DNA of 34,198 bases from an uncultured Flavobacterium sp. GTDB taxonomy: Bacteria > Bacteroidota > Bacteroidia > Flavobacteriales > Flavobacteriaceae. A program made the translations under genes and the position numbers. This document shows positions 8,091 through 16,965 of the stretch, piece by piece. Positions within the stretch are counted from its first letter, which is position 1. Each line of letters starts with the position of its first letter. Under the pieces are notes generated by a model, which saw nothing but the letters and a program-made list of their open reading frames with translations, did not search any database and was not told the DNA's origin. The stretch covers positions 1 through 34,198 of the forward strand of contig CANRKI010000015.1 of NCBI GenBank assembly GCA_947631175.1, in the 5' to 3' direction.

Positions 8091-8117
8091 AGTTTAAAGT
8101 TTAAGGTTTTGAAACTT
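8091..8117. repeat. Left arm of the four-helix-bundle cassette
   Basis: AGTTTAAAGTTTAAGG-TTTTGAAACT lies 9 bases from the sufC start codon. It is the inverted partner of 8503-8526 on the other side of the small gene, and its first 22 bases from 8092 are identical to 7273-7294. The last codons of the small gene are encoded inside this arm. Confidence 0.7.
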
Positions 8118-8495
8118 AGTTCCCTTAAAATCATTTTTATTTAAATAACTAATAAAGTTGCTTATTTTTCCACTTAGATTTTCATACGCTTGAACCAAAT
8201 GGCTTAGCTTTTGACTATCTATATAGTTAGAATCGAATAAGCGATATATCTGTGATCTTGTTTCTCCGGCTGATCCTTTGGCAATGGATAAAAACTGACG
8301 AAATTCTAAATTTCCGTTTCTTTCAAAACCTTCTGCTATATTATCCATAACAGAACCAGCGGAAGATTTAATTTGTTCCTTAAATTTAAAGTCTGTTTTT
8401 AAATCTGTTGTATTCGCTATTTCAATAATTTCTTTACTTAGTTTTCTAGCTTCTTGCCAAATATCTAAATCTTCAAATCTTTTTATTGTAGCCAT
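8094..8495 (-). CDS. Four-helix-bundle protein, 23S rRNA intervening-sequence (S23) type
   Basis: From the ATG at 8495 the product is 133 residues; a TTG three codons upstream is less likely. It opens MATIKRFEDLDIWQEARKL and continues with SSAGSVMDNIAEGFERNGNLEFRQFLSIAKGSAGETRSQIYR, both diagnostic for the S23/IVP family that is encoded in intervening sequences of 23S rRNA genes and is related in fold to the Avd proteins of diversity-generating retroelements. Its role is unknown. The gene lies between sufB and sufC, where other flavobacteria normally have nothing. Repeat arms flank it and encode its C-terminus (FQNLKL), so it behaves like a small inserted cassette. No reverse transcriptase is present in the window. 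Confidence 0.92.
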   Translation of the reverse strand: MATIKRFEDLDIWQEARKLSKEIIEIANTTDLKTDFKFKEQIKSSAGSVMDNIAEGFERNGNLEFRQFLSIAKGSAGETRSQIYRLFDSNYIDSQKLSHLVQAYENLSGKISNFISYLNKNDFKGTKFQNLKL

Positions 8496-8502
8496 AATAA
8501 AC

Positions 8503-8526
8503 AACTTTAAACTTTAAACCTGAAAC
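8503..8526. repeat. Right arm of the four-helix-bundle cassette
   Basis: AACTTTAAACTTTAAACC-TGAAAC lies between the sufB stop codon and the small gene. Read on the minus strand it is made of the same GTTTAAAG/GTTTCAGG units as the left arm, so the two arms form an inverted pair around the gene. Confidence 0.65.
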
Positions 8527-8532
8527 TAATTA

Positions 8533-9981
8533 TTAACCAACCGAACCTTCTAACGAAATTTCTAATAATTTCTTAGCTTCTACAGCAAATTCCATTGGTA
8601 ATTTATCTAAAACTTCTCTCGAGAATCCGTTTACGATTAATGCAATTGCTGTTTCTGTTGGAATACCACGTTGGTTACAGTAGAAAATTTGGTCTTCTCC
8701 AATTTTACTTGTTGTAGCTTCGTGCTCTAACTTTGCCGTAGAATTTTGAGATTCGATATACGGGAAAGTATGTGCACCACATTCGTTACCCATTAATAAA
8801 GAATCGCATTGTGAAAAGTTACGCGCATTTTCGGCACGTGGACCAATTTTTACCAATCCACGGTAAGAGTTTTGCGATTTTCCGGCAGAAATACCTTTAG
8901 AGATAATCGTAGATTTTGTGTTTTTACCTAAGTGAATCATTTTAGTTCCTGTATCGGCTTGTTGGTAATTGTTTGTAACAGCAATTGAGTAAAACTCACC
9001 AACCGAATTATCGCCTTTTAAGATACATGATGGATATTTCCATGTTACAGCCGAACCTGTTTCAACCTGTGTCCAAGAAACCTTTGCATTTTTTTCTGCC
9101 AATGCACGTTTTGTTACAAAGTTAAAAACACCACCTTTACCTTCTTTATCACCAGGGAACCAGTTTTGTACGGTTGAATATTTAATTTCAGCATCGTTCA
9201 TAGCAATTAATTCAACTACCGCTGCGTGTAATTGGTTTTCATCGCGTGATGGTGCTGTACAACCTTCTAAATAGGAAACATACGAACCTTCATCAGCAAT
9301 TAACAACGTACGTTCAAACTGACCTGTTCCTGCTTGGTTGATACGGAAATATGTAGATAATTCCATAGGACAACGCACTCCTTTTGGAATGTAACAAAAC
9401 GATCCGTCAGAGAAAACTGCCGAGTTTAATGCTGCATAAAAATTGTCTGTTGTTGGTACAACTGTTCCTAAATATTTTTGAACTAATTCTGGATGATCTT
9501 TAATCGCCTCAGAAATAGAACAGAAAATGATTCCTTTTTCCTTTAAAGTTTCTTTAAACGTCGTTGCAACCGATACTGAATCTACTACAATATCCATTGC
9601 AATATTATTCATACGTTTTTGCTCCTCGATAGAGATTCCTAACTTTTTGTACATTTCTAAAAGTTCTGGATCTACATCATCTAAAGATTTATTTGGATCT
9701 GCTTGTTTTGGCGCAGAATAGTATGATATTGCCTGAAAATCTGGCTTTTCGTAAGTTACGTTCGCCCATTCTGGTTCAATCATTTCTTGCCAAACTCTAA
9801 ACGCGTTTAAACGCCATTCTGTCATCCATTCTGGTTCTTCTTTTTTAGCAGAAATAGCACGGATGATATCTTCGTTTAGACCTATAGGAAATGTTTCAGC
9901 TTCTAAATCAGTATAAAAGCCGTACTCATATTCCTTAGTTTCTAATTCTTTCTTTAATTCTTCTTCAGTATACTTACTCAT
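8533..9981 (-). CDS. sufB: Fe-S cluster assembly protein SufB
   Basis: This is a complete 482-residue SufB. Family landmarks are the N-terminal EEEL-KEYEYGF segment, [20 protein letters not shown] in the middle, [23 protein letters not shown], and the C-terminal [20 protein letters not shown], where Cys401 corresponds to the cysteine that receives sulfur and lines the nascent cluster site. With SufC and SufD it forms the scaffold on which new Fe-S clusters are assembled in the cytosol. It follows the HesB/IscA gene after 82 bases and is part of the same minus-strand unit. Confidence 0.97.
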   Translation of the reverse strand: MSKYTEEELKKELETKEYEYGFYTDLEAETFPIGLNEDIIRAISAKKEEPEWMTEWRLNAFRVWQEMIEPEWANVTYEKPDFQAISYYSAPKQADPNKSLDDVDPELLEMYKKLGISIEEQKRMNNIAMDIVVDSVSVATTFKETLKEKGIIFCSISEAIKDHPELVQKYLGTVVPTTDNFYAALNSAVFSDGSFCYIPKGVRCPMELSTYFRINQAGTGQFERTLLIADEGSYVSYLEGCTAPSRDENQLHAAVVELIAMNDAEIKYSTVQNWFPGDKEGKGGVFNFVTKRALAEKNAKVSWTQVETGSAVTWKYPSCILKGDNSVGEFYSIAVTNNYQQADTGTKMIHLGKNTKSTIISKGISAGKSQNSYRGLVKIGPRAENARNFSQCDSLLMGNECGAHTFPYIESQNSTAKLEHEATTSKIGEDQIFYCNQRGIPTETAIALIVNGFSREVLDKLPMEFAVEAKKLLEISLEGSVG

Positions 9982-10063
9982 AAGTTTTAAATTAAAAAGT
10001 TTAAGTTTCTAGTGAGAACAAAACCAAACAATTTGTATATATTTTTAGTCTAACGACTAGGAA

Positions 10064-10393
10064 TTATAGCGAAAAACTCTCCCCGCAACCGCAAGTTCTT
10101 GATGCATTAGGATTGTTAAAAACAAAGCCTTTACCGTTTAAACCACCCGAATATTCTAACGTAGTTCCAACTAAATAGAAAAAACTTTTTTTATCTACAG
10201 CGATTTTAACGCCAGCATCTTCAAAAATTTTATCTTCTTCTGATGTTGCGTTGTCAAATTTCAATTCATATTCTAAACCTGAACATCCACCGCTTTTTAC
10301 ACCTACTCTAATAAAATCTGTTTCTGGATTAAAGCCTTCGTCTTCCATCAACATTTTCGCTCTTTTAGCAGCTGATTCTGATACTTTTATCAT
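10064..10393 (-). CDS. HesB/IscA family Fe-S carrier (SufA-like)
   Basis: The 109-residue A-type carrier has all three ligand cysteines: Cys37 in SGGCSGLEY, and Cys101 and Cys103 in TCGCGESF near the C-terminus. A-type proteins bind clusters made on the SUF scaffold and hand them to target enzymes. It is the first gene of the suf unit, in the position usually held by sufA/hesB in flavobacteria. A perfect TAnnTTTG box lies about 35 bases upstream of the ATG. Confidence 0.95.
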   Translation of the reverse strand: MIKVSESAAKRAKMLMEDEGFNPETDFIRVGVKSGGCSGLEYELKFDNATSEEDKIFEDAGVKIAVDKKSFFYLVGTTLEYSGGLNGKGFVFNNPNASRTCGCGESFSL

Positions 10394-10426
10394 GGTATTT
10401 TTTGGTTTCTAAGTTTTATTATCTTG

Positions 10427-10434
10427 CAAAGATA
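10427..10434 (-). promoter_or_regulatory. Candidate -7 box for the HesB-sufBCD unit
   Basis: TATCTTTG on the minus strand matches TAnnTTTG exactly and would place transcription start near 10424, about 30 bases before the ATG. I find no clear TTTG at the -33 position. I see no recognisable IscR/SufR-type operator, but such a site would be hard to spot by eye. Confidence 0.5.
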
Positions 10435-10570
10435 TTATAAAAAAAGGACTTTATCTAAAAGCTAACATTTTTATAACTAATGATTTGATAATTATTTTCT
10501 ATTATAATGGCCTAATTTTATTGTTTTTGTTACCTTCGAACTTCGCAAATACTAATTTTTAAAACAAATC

Positions 10571-11428
10571 ATGAAAATATACCCAATTGAATCCGGAAAT
10601 TTTAAGCTTGATGGTGGCGCTATGTTTGGCGTTGTTCCTAAAACAATTTGGAGCAAAACCAATCCGGCAGATCAAAATAATTTAATTGATTTAGCCGCAC
10701 GTTGTTTGTTAATAGAAGATGGAGAAAAGCTGATTTTAATTGATACCGGAATGGGAAACAAACAATCCGAAAAGTTTTTTGGATTTTACTCGCTTTGGGG
10801 AAGTCATACCTTAGATAAATCTCTGGCAAAATATGGTTTTTATCGCGATGATGTTACTGATGTTTTTTTAACCCATTTACACTTTGACCACTCGGGCGGA
10901 GCTATTAATTGGAATAAAGATAAAACCGGATACGAACCTGCTTTTAAAAATGCAAAGTATTGGACTAACGAAAATCATTGGAATTGGGCAATCCATCCAA
11001 ATCCGCGTGAAAAAGCTTCTTTCTTAAAAGAAAATTTAATTCCGATACAAGAATCGGGACAATTAAACTTCATTAACCGCAAGGAGACTAATTATTTAGA
11101 AAATTCTGAATTAGGTTTTGATATTTTATTTGTAGATGGTCATACCGAAAAGCAAATGCTACCTATTTTTAAATACAAGGGCAATACCATTGCTTTTTGT
11201 GCCGATTTAGTCGCAACAGCAGGCCACTTACCTATTCCGTATGTTATGGGCTACGATACTAGACCGTTATTAACTGTATCTGAAAAAGAATACTTTTTAA
11301 ATAGAGCCGCTACCGAAAATTGGTATCTAATTTTAGAACACGATGCCTATAACGAAGTAATTACTGTAGAACATACTGAAAAAGGCGTAAGACTTAAAGA
11401 AATCATAAAATTCAGCGACATTCAGTAA
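10571..11428 (+). CDS. Metallo-beta-lactamase-fold hydrolase (lactonase-like)
   Basis: The 285-residue cytosolic protein has the metal-binding HxHxDH motif at residues 102-107 (THLHFDHSGG), preceded by LILIDTGMG and followed by FVDGHTEKQM, NTIAFCADLV and a late EHDAY, the usual order of ligands in the superfamily. The layout resembles AHL-lactonase-like members such as AidC and many uncharacterised flavobacterial hydrolases; the substrate cannot be told from sequence. It is divergent from the suf unit. TACCTTCG at 10531-10538 is a near match to a -7 box. Confidence 0.88.
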   Translation: MKIYPIESGNFKLDGGAMFGVVPKTIWSKTNPADQNNLIDLAARCLLIEDGEKLILIDTGMGNKQSEKFFGFYSLWGSHTLDKSLAKYGFYRDDVTDVFLTHLHFDHSGGAINWNKDKTGYEPAFKNAKYWTNENHWNWAIHPNPREKASFLKENLIPIQESGQLNFINRKETNYLENSELGFDILFVDGHTEKQMLPIFKYKGNTIAFCADLVATAGHLPIPYVMGYDTRPLLTVSEKEYFLNRAATENWYLILEHDAYNEVITVEHTEKGVRLKEIIKFSDIQ

Positions 11429-11522
11429 CATTTTTATCATCTCGCAGACTAACTACTTATACATAAAAAAAACTTATTGTATATTTAAACACTAATTTTT
11501 AAGTAATAAACTTTTCATAATT

Positions 11523-13127
11523 ATGAGAACATTTAAACCATTTTATATCTGCGCTGCTTTATCGCTTGCTTTAGCGAGTTGTAATACGGTAAAATTACCT
11601 ACTACTTATGCAGATAAGTACGAAAAATTACCATTAAAAAATGCTCCTTTAGCTGAAAACGATTTAAAACGCTGGAGTCATTTAGACCTTGTTACAGATA
11701 CAGTTCCTGGAATGAGTGTTGACAAAGCTTATGCTGAATTATTAAAAGATAAAAAATCAAAAGAAGTAATTGTTGCAATCATTGACTCTGGAATTGATGT
11801 AAATCACGAAGATTTAAAACCAGCAATTTGGGTTAATCCTAAGGATAAAGCAAACCAATTAGACGACGATAAAAACGGTTATGTAGATGATGTACACGGA
11901 TGGAACTTTTTAGGAGAATCTGACGCAGAAAATATGGAATATGTTCGTATTCTTAAAAAAGGAAATACCAATGATCCAGAATACCAACGCGCTTTAATTG
12001 AGCACAAATCTGATTTAGATGAAGCTAACTCGGGATTATTTCAAGTAGCTAAACTTCAATCTTTACAAAATGCTATCGAAAAAGCAACAGGTAAAACAGA
12101 AGGTATTACCGCTGCCGATGTTGAAAAAGTAAACGCTACAGACGTTGCTACAACAGAAGCTAAAAACTTTTTTACTAGAATTTTACCAAACGTTTCTTAC
12201 GCAGATTTCATTAAGCAAATCGACGGGATGAAAAAACACTACGAAGGACAATTAAAAACACATTTAAATTTAGAATTTGACGGTCGTACTGTTGTAGGTG
12301 ATAATCCAGAAGATTTAAATGATACAAAATACGGAAACAATGACGTAATAGGACCAGTAATTGCATCTGCAAAACACGGAACTCACGTTGCTGGTATTGT
12401 TGCTCAAACTCGCGGTAACGAATTTGGTGGTGATGGTGTTGCTAACGGAAATGTAAAAATTATGGCTTTACGTGCTGTACCAGATGGTGATGAGTACGAT
12501 AAAGATATTGCTTTAGCAATTCGTTACGCTGCAGATAACGGAGCTAAAGTTATTAACGGTTCATTTGGTAAATACTATTCTCCAAATAGACAATGGGTTC
12601 AGGATGCGTTAAAATATGCAGAATCTAAAGATGTTTTAGTTTTATTTGCTGCTGGTAACGATTCTAAAGATTTAGATGTGGTAAACAAATACCCTTCTGA
12701 CTCTTACGATGGTAAACCAGAAACACTAACAAACGTTATGATTATTGGTGCATTAAACCCAACTTACGGTGAAGGTATGGTTGCTGGTTTCTCAAACTAC
12801 GGAGCTCAAAATGTAGATATTTTTGCACCTGGTGCTAAAATTTACGCTACTACTCCAGAGAACAAGTACGAATATTTACAAGGTACATCTATGGCTTCGC
12901 CAAACGCAGCTGGAGTTGCTGCTGTAATTCGTTCATACTATCCAAACTTAACAGCTGCTGAGGTGAAAAAAGTTTTAATGGATTCTGGTATAACGCTTAC
13001 ACAAGATGTTAGATTTGGAGAGAAAAAAGAGAAAAAACCTTTTAACCAATTATCTAAATCTGGTAAAATAATTAACTTATACAATGCAGTAATTGAGGCT
13101 GAAAAAGTTTCTAAAGCTAAAAAATAA
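11523..13127 (+). CDS. S8 subtilisin-like serine protease, lipoprotein
   Basis: The 534-residue protein has a lipoprotein signal ending LALASC, with the lipidated Cys at 20, and a complete subtilase triad: Asp88 in IIDSGIDVNHED, His285 in KHGTHVAG and Ser456 in GTSMASPNAAG, with the oxyanion Asn379 in AAGNDS. About 197 residues separate the Asp and His, much more than in subtilisin; the stretch 140-265 is largely helical and charged and looks like an inserted domain. It would act at the cell envelope, probably degrading proteins or peptides. The M1 aminopeptidase follows after a terminator. Confidence 0.94.
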   Translation: MRTFKPFYICAALSLALASCNTVKLPTTYADKYEKLPLKNAPLAENDLKRWSHLDLVTDTVPGMSVDKAYAELLKDKKSKEVIVAIIDSGIDVNHEDLKPAIWVNPKDKANQLDDDKNGYVDDVHGWNFLGESDAENMEYVRILKKGNTNDPEYQRALIEHKSDLDEANSGLFQVAKLQSLQNAIEKATGKTEGITAADVEKVNATDVATTEAKNFFTRILPNVSYADFIKQIDGMKKHYEGQLKTHLNLEFDGRTVVGDNPEDLNDTKYGNNDVIGPVIASAKHGTHVAGIVAQTRGNEFGGDGVANGNVKIMALRAVPDGDEYDKDIALAIRYAADNGAKVINGSFGKYYSPNRQWVQDALKYAESKDVLVLFAAGNDSKDLDVVNKYPSDSYDGKPETLTNVMIIGALNPTYGEGMVAGFSNYGAQNVDIFAPGAKIYATTPENKYEYLQGTSMASPNAAGVAAVIRSYYPNLTAAEVKKVLMDSGITLTQDVRFGEKKEKKPFNQLSKSGKIINLYNAVIEAEKVSKAKK

Positions 13128-13152
13128 TAATTATCTTAGTTTACCAATATAT

Positions 13153-13188
13153 AAGCCACAGAATGAATGTTTTGTGGCTTTTTTTTAA
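13153..13188 (+). terminator. Terminator after the S8 protease
   Basis: AAGCCACA 13153-13160 pairs with TGTGGCTT 13173-13180 and is followed by seven or more T, 25 bases after the protease stop codon. Confidence 0.8.
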
Positions 13189-13210
13189 ATTTCACTTTTA
13201 AATACTTAAC

Positions 13211-15097
13211 ATGAAAAGAATTTTTTTATCAATAGTGCTTTGTACCTCAACACTATTTGCTCAAAAAAATCCAAATCCAGGCTATTGGCAACAACACGTT
13301 GACTATAAAATGGATATTGATATGGATGTAAAAAACTTTCAGTACGACGGAAAACAAGAGTTGGTTTACACAAACAACTCGCCAGACACGCTAAAAAGAG
13401 TTTTTTATCATTTATATTTTAATGCCTTTCAACCAGGAAGTGCAATGGACTATAGATTACAAACCATAAGCGATCCCGACAAACGCATGGTGCGCTCTTT
13501 TACAAAAGATAACAAAACAGTAAAAGAAAGTAAAATATCTACCTTAAAACCTAACGAAATTGGCTATATAAACGTTCTAGAGTTAAAACAAGACGGTACA
13601 AAAGTTAACAATAAAGTAGTAGGTACAATACTAGAAGTTGATTTAGCGAAACCTCTTGCTCCAGGTGCTAAAACAAAGTTAGACATGACTTTTAAAGGAC
13701 AAGTACCTTTACAAATTCGTCGTTCTGGACGTAATTCGGACGAAGGTGTGGCACTTTCAATGTCGCAATGGTATCCTAAATTAGCCGAATACGATTTTGA
13801 AGGATGGCACGCCGACCCATACATTGGACGTGAGTTTCATGGTGTTTGGGGTAATTTTGATGTGAAAATATCAATTGATAAAAACTACACAATCGGTTCA
13901 ACAGGATATTTACAAAACAAAAACGAAATTGGACACGGCTACCAAGATAAAGACGTAACAGTAAAACATCCTAAAAAATTAAAAAAATTAACTTGGCATT
14001 TTGTGGCACCAAACGTGCACGATTTTGCTTGGGGAGCAGATAATGAATTTGCACACGATATGATTTTAGGTCCAAACAATGTGGAGCTACACTTTTTCTA
14101 TAAAAAAGATAAAGAATACTCTGAGCGTTGGAAATTATTACAACCTAAAACAGCAGATTTATTAAAATTCTTTAACGAAAATATTGGCGAATATCCATAC
14201 AAACAGTACTCTGTAATTCAAGGTGGTGATGGTGGAATGGAGTATCCAATGGCTACTTTAATTACCGGAAATCGCAGCTCAGCAAGTTTAATTGGCGTTA
14301 CAGCCCACGAGTTAGCGCACATGTGGTTTCAGCACAACTTAGCTACAAACGAAGGAAAACATTTTTGGATGGACGAAGGTTTTACCTCTTTCATTTCGGA
14401 CTTAGCTGTTTCTCAAATCATGGAGAAGAAATATCAAGAAGACGAAAATCCATTCCAATCCATGTACAACAACTACTTTTACATGGTTAGTACAGGGAAA
14501 GAGCAACCACAATCTACTCACGCAGATCGCTTTGATTTAAACACAATTTACAGCATTTCTGCGTACAGTAAAGGAGCAATCTTTTTAACACAGTTAGGTT
14601 ACATCATCGGAAACGACAAAATGATGCAAACATTACAACAGTACTATAACGATTATAAATTTACACACCCAACACCAAACGACTTTAAACGCACTGCCGA
14701 AAAAGTTTCTGGTGCAACATTAGACTGGTATTTAACCGAGTGGACACAAACCACAAACACAATTGATTACGGAATTAAAACAGTTGAAAATACAACAAAA
14801 GGCACAAACATAACTTTAGAAAGAGTTGGTCGAATGCCAATGCCGTTAGATATTTTTGTAGTTTTTGAAGACGATAGCGTTGAAACTTACTACATCTCAA
14901 ACACATTAATGCGTTGGAATAAAGAGAACCCATACAAACAATACAAACGCAACGTATTACAAGCATGGGAATGGGCACAACCAACCTATAACTTTACAAT
15001 TCCAGCAGGTAAAAAAGTAAAACAAATTATCATTGACCCATCACAAATGATGGCAGATACAAACAAAGAAAACAACGTTTACCCTGCAACAAAATAA
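13211..15097 (+). CDS. M1 family metallopeptidase (aminopeptidase N-like)
   Basis: The 628-residue protein starts with a signal peptide (MKRIFLSIVLCTSTLFAQ). It has the gluzincin motif HELAH at 366-370, with the third zinc ligand Glu389 in WMDEGF after 18 residues. The exopeptidase motif appears as GGMEYP (341-346) in place of GAMEN, a known variation in Bacteroidetes. The N-terminal beta-sandwich covers roughly residues 30-250. There is no T9SS C-terminal domain, so it is likely periplasmic or outer-membrane associated. Its role would be trimming peptides for uptake. Its 23-base spacing from the protease terminator implies its own promoter or read-through. Confidence 0.94.
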   Translation: MKRIFLSIVLCTSTLFAQKNPNPGYWQQHVDYKMDIDMDVKNFQYDGKQELVYTNNSPDTLKRVFYHLYFNAFQPGSAMDYRLQTISDPDKRMVRSFTKDNKTVKESKISTLKPNEIGYINVLELKQDGTKVNNKVVGTILEVDLAKPLAPGAKTKLDMTFKGQVPLQIRRSGRNSDEGVALSMSQWYPKLAEYDFEGWHADPYIGREFHGVWGNFDVKISIDKNYTIGSTGYLQNKNEIGHGYQDKDVTVKHPKKLKKLTWHFVAPNVHDFAWGADNEFAHDMILGPNNVELHFFYKKDKEYSERWKLLQPKTADLLKFFNENIGEYPYKQYSVIQGGDGGMEYPMATLITGNRSSASLIGVTAHELAHMWFQHNLATNEGKHFWMDEGFTSFISDLAVSQIMEKKYQEDENPFQSMYNNYFYMVSTGKEQPQSTHADRFDLNTIYSISAYSKGAIFLTQLGYIIGNDKMMQTLQQYYNDYKFTHPTPNDFKRTAEKVSGATLDWYLTEWTQTTNTIDYGIKTVENTTKGTNITLERVGRMPMPLDIFVVFEDDSVETYYISNTLMRWNKENPYKQYKRNVLQAWEWAQPTYNFTIPAGKKVKQIIIDPSQMMADTNKENNVYPATK

Positions 15098-15134
15098 AAA
15101 AATACCTCTGTCACATCGACAGAGGTATTTTTTA
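15096..15134 (+). terminator. Terminator after the M1 peptidase
   Basis: AAAAAATACCTCTGTC pairs with GACAGAGGTATTTTTT over the loop ACATC, directly after the stop codon. It is a strong bidirectional hairpin with T runs on both strands. Confidence 0.85.
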
Positions 15135-15150
15135 TTTCATAATATAATTT

Positions 15151-15261
15151 GGGCATTCCGCGCCTTTTCATGGGCGCGTCGGGCTTTCGGCTCAATCTTT
15201 TATTTATTTGCCTCGTAAACTTCAGCAAAAAATAAAAGGATACCGCCTCTATCCCTAATGC
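15151..15261 (+). repeat. Structured intergenic repeat, copy 3 (type B)
   Basis: It begins GGGCATTCCGCGCC and ends TATCCCTAATGC. The outer ends pair as GCATT 15153-15157 with AATGC 15257-15261, where type A has GCGTT with AACGC. The inner hairpin is CGCGCC 15159-15164 with GGCGCG 15173-15178. About 40 bases at the left end are nearly identical to copy 4. It lies between two terminators in the gap between convergent genes. Confidence 0.8.
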
Positions 15262-15280
15262 AAAAAACTTTCATTAAAAA

Positions 15281-15310
15281 CAAAAAACACTTACAAAATG
15301 TAAGTGCTTT
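15281..15310 (-). terminator. Terminator for the QVGIGT gene pair
   Basis: CACTTAC 15288-15294 pairs with GTAAGTG 15300-15306. On the minus strand it is followed by TTTTTTG-TTTTT. It lies about 20 bases after the stop codon of the downstream secreted protein and next to the right end of repeat copy 3. Confidence 0.7.
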
Positions 15311-15327
15311 TATCCCCCAAAAAAAAC

Positions 15328-16029
15328 CTATATCAATTTGATTAGATTAAAATTTATTGATTTAATAGATGCTACGTTATAAGGAACATCATTAAATGTA
15401 TAGTTTAACTCAACAATATCACCTTGTTTTAAAGTTAATAATAACGTTCCGCTTGTTGTCCAATCCGACGCAACAGGCGTATCTGATGCACCTCTGGATA
15501 AATATCCTACAGCAACATTATTAACCTTAGTTATTAAAACATACTTTCGGTTACCCGATGGCAAATTATTAATACTAATAGCACCATTTAGCATATATGT
15601 CCCAGCTTCTTGTATTTTAACTTTTCCGTTAGATGAAACTTGATACAAAGTAGCCGAGGTTTGCTTTACACTACTTAAATTAAATGGCGCATTATTATGA
15701 GCATTATTTCTTACATTAAGCATCATTTGATTTGCTTCGAAGCTACGTTCTAACAACAAAGCCGGAAATGTTTTATACGATATCGGTGTCCATTTATCTT
15801 GTGTAAAAACATACAAACCTTGTTTACTAGTATTGTAAACAACAGCTCCGTTTAAAGGTGAAATAATTTCTTGCATCTCATCTCCTGTCATTCTTGGTGG
15901 CACAAACCCTTGATTAACAGACGATAAATACAACAAAGCAGATTCTGGCACATTGGCTGTTCCTATACCTACTTGAGCCTGAAATTTAAAAGCGAGCAAG
16001 TACAAAAAAATAACTAAAAACTTTTTCAT
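15328..16029 (-). CDS. Secreted protein with N-terminal QVGIGT motif (paralogue 2)
   Basis: The 233-residue product has a signal peptide (MKKFLVIFLYLLAFKFQA), then QVGIGTANVPESALLYLSS and GFVPPRMT, a mature N-terminus widespread among secreted flavobacterial proteins, some with fibre-like ends. The rest (from about residue 90) is a strand-rich domain with TYMLNGAISINNLPSGNRKY that looks like a TNF/C1q-like or jelly-roll fold; that fold is inference. Its ATG lies two bases after the stop codon of the upstream paralogue, implying translational coupling. The two proteins share motif order but are clearly diverged. Confidence 0.85.
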   Translation of the reverse strand: MKKFLVIFLYLLAFKFQAQVGIGTANVPESALLYLSSVNQGFVPPRMTGDEMQEIISPLNGAVVYNTSKQGLYVFTQDKWTPISYKTFPALLLERSFEANQMMLNVRNNAHNNAPFNLSSVKQTSATLYQVSSNGKVKIQEAGTYMLNGAISINNLPSGNRKYVLITKVNNVAVGYLSRGASDTPVASDWTTSGTLLLTLKQGDIVELNYTFNDVPYNVASIKSINFNLIKLI

Positions 16030-16031
16030 AA

Positions 16032-16757
16032 CTACTGTATTTTAGTTATCCCAGTGTTTAAGGATGTTAAAGATAAGTTTCTAGCACTTGCTGGACCTAC
16101 ACCAGACTGTTGCATTCTATATTCAGACAACTCATATATAAAGTCTACAACATCATTCTCACTTAAATTCATAATAAATGAACCATTAGTTCCCCACCAG
16201 GTAACTTCGGGTGAGTTCGTAAATCCTTGATTCATAATGTTAATTTGTTGGCCATTAACTCTAATACCAATTGCATACTTAACGTAACCACTTGGTAAAT
16301 TAACAACCGCCAATGAGGCACTCATTAAAAAAACACCATCTTCTTTAACTTTAATCTTTCCGGTAGACACAACCTCATACGATTGTTGTGAAATATAAGT
16401 TGCATTACCAGCAACTAATGGAAAGTTAGAAAAACCTGGTGTATTTAATGTTAACTGACCAGAGTTTTTAGCTAAAACCACTGAAGGTGATTCGCCGTAA
16501 GCTAAACCTTGCCAACCCGATGAGGTATGTAAATAAATTGAATTTTTAGAGGTGTTGTAAACCAACGAACCATCTATTGGATCCGAAATACTTTGCATTT
16601 GTACATCTGTCATTCTTGGAGGTACAAACGTTTTTGAAGTACTTTCTAACTGAAGTAATGAACTAGCCGCAGGCGAACTAGTTCCTATACCTACCTGAGC
16701 GTGCATATGTATACAGCCAAATAAGCATAGAAAATAAATTTTCTTTTTTAATAACAT
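16032..16757 (-). CDS. Secreted protein with N-terminal QVGIGT motif (paralogue 1)
   Basis: From the ATG at 16757 the product is 241 residues; the in-frame TTG nine codons upstream would put charged residues before the signal peptide and is unlikely. The signal peptide MLLKKKIYFLCLFGCIHMHA is followed by QVGIGTSSPAASSLLQLES and FVPPRMTDVQMQSISDPIDG, then a strand-rich C-terminal domain (VFLMSASLAVVNLPSGYVKYAIG) matching that of paralogue 2. Function is unknown; a surface or matrix structural role is a guess. TATTTTTG at 16782-16789 is a suitable -7 box for this two-gene unit. Confidence 0.85.
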   Translation of the reverse strand: MLLKKKIYFLCLFGCIHMHAQVGIGTSSPAASSLLQLESTSKTFVPPRMTDVQMQSISDPIDGSLVYNTSKNSIYLHTSSGWQGLAYGESPSVVLAKNSGQLTLNTPGFSNFPLVAGNATYISQQSYEVVSTGKIKVKEDGVFLMSASLAVVNLPSGYVKYAIGIRVNGQQINIMNQGFTNSPEVTWWGTNGSFIMNLSENDVVDFIYELSEYRMQQSGVGPASARNLSLTSLNTGITKIQ

Positions 16758-16781
16758 AATTTTTCCCTTTTTTTCCCGAGG

Positions 16782-16789
16782 CAAAAATA
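16782..16789 (-). promoter_or_regulatory. -7 box for the QVGIGT gene pair
   Basis: TATTTTTG on the minus strand fits TAnnTTTG and would give a leader of about 20 bases. A TTTG lies 33 bases further upstream, too far for a standard -33 element, so the assignment rests on the -7 box alone. Confidence 0.45.
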
Positions 16790-16937
16790 TATATTCATTT
16801 TATAGATCGTACCTACAATTTACAAACGTAATGTTTTTATGAATAGATGAGCATAATTATGACACAAACGGTAAATTTACTATAATAATAAGTCTTTAAT
16901 TATTTCACAATTCATTTTTTACCAATTGATAATATTG

Positions 16938-16945
16938 TATTTTTG
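16938..16945 (+). promoter_or_regulatory. -7 box for rnpA
   Basis: TATTTTTG is a perfect TAnnTTTG box 20 bases before the rnpA ATG, predicting a leader of about 15 bases. The -33 position has only a T run. Confidence 0.5.
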
Positions 16946-16965
16946 TATTTTACAATTCTACATTT

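Noticed and set aside
8094..8495. Diversity-generating retroelement accessory (Avd) gene
   Set aside because: The fold family fits, but there is no reverse transcriptase, template repeat or variable repeat in the window, and the sequence matches the S23/IVP branch.
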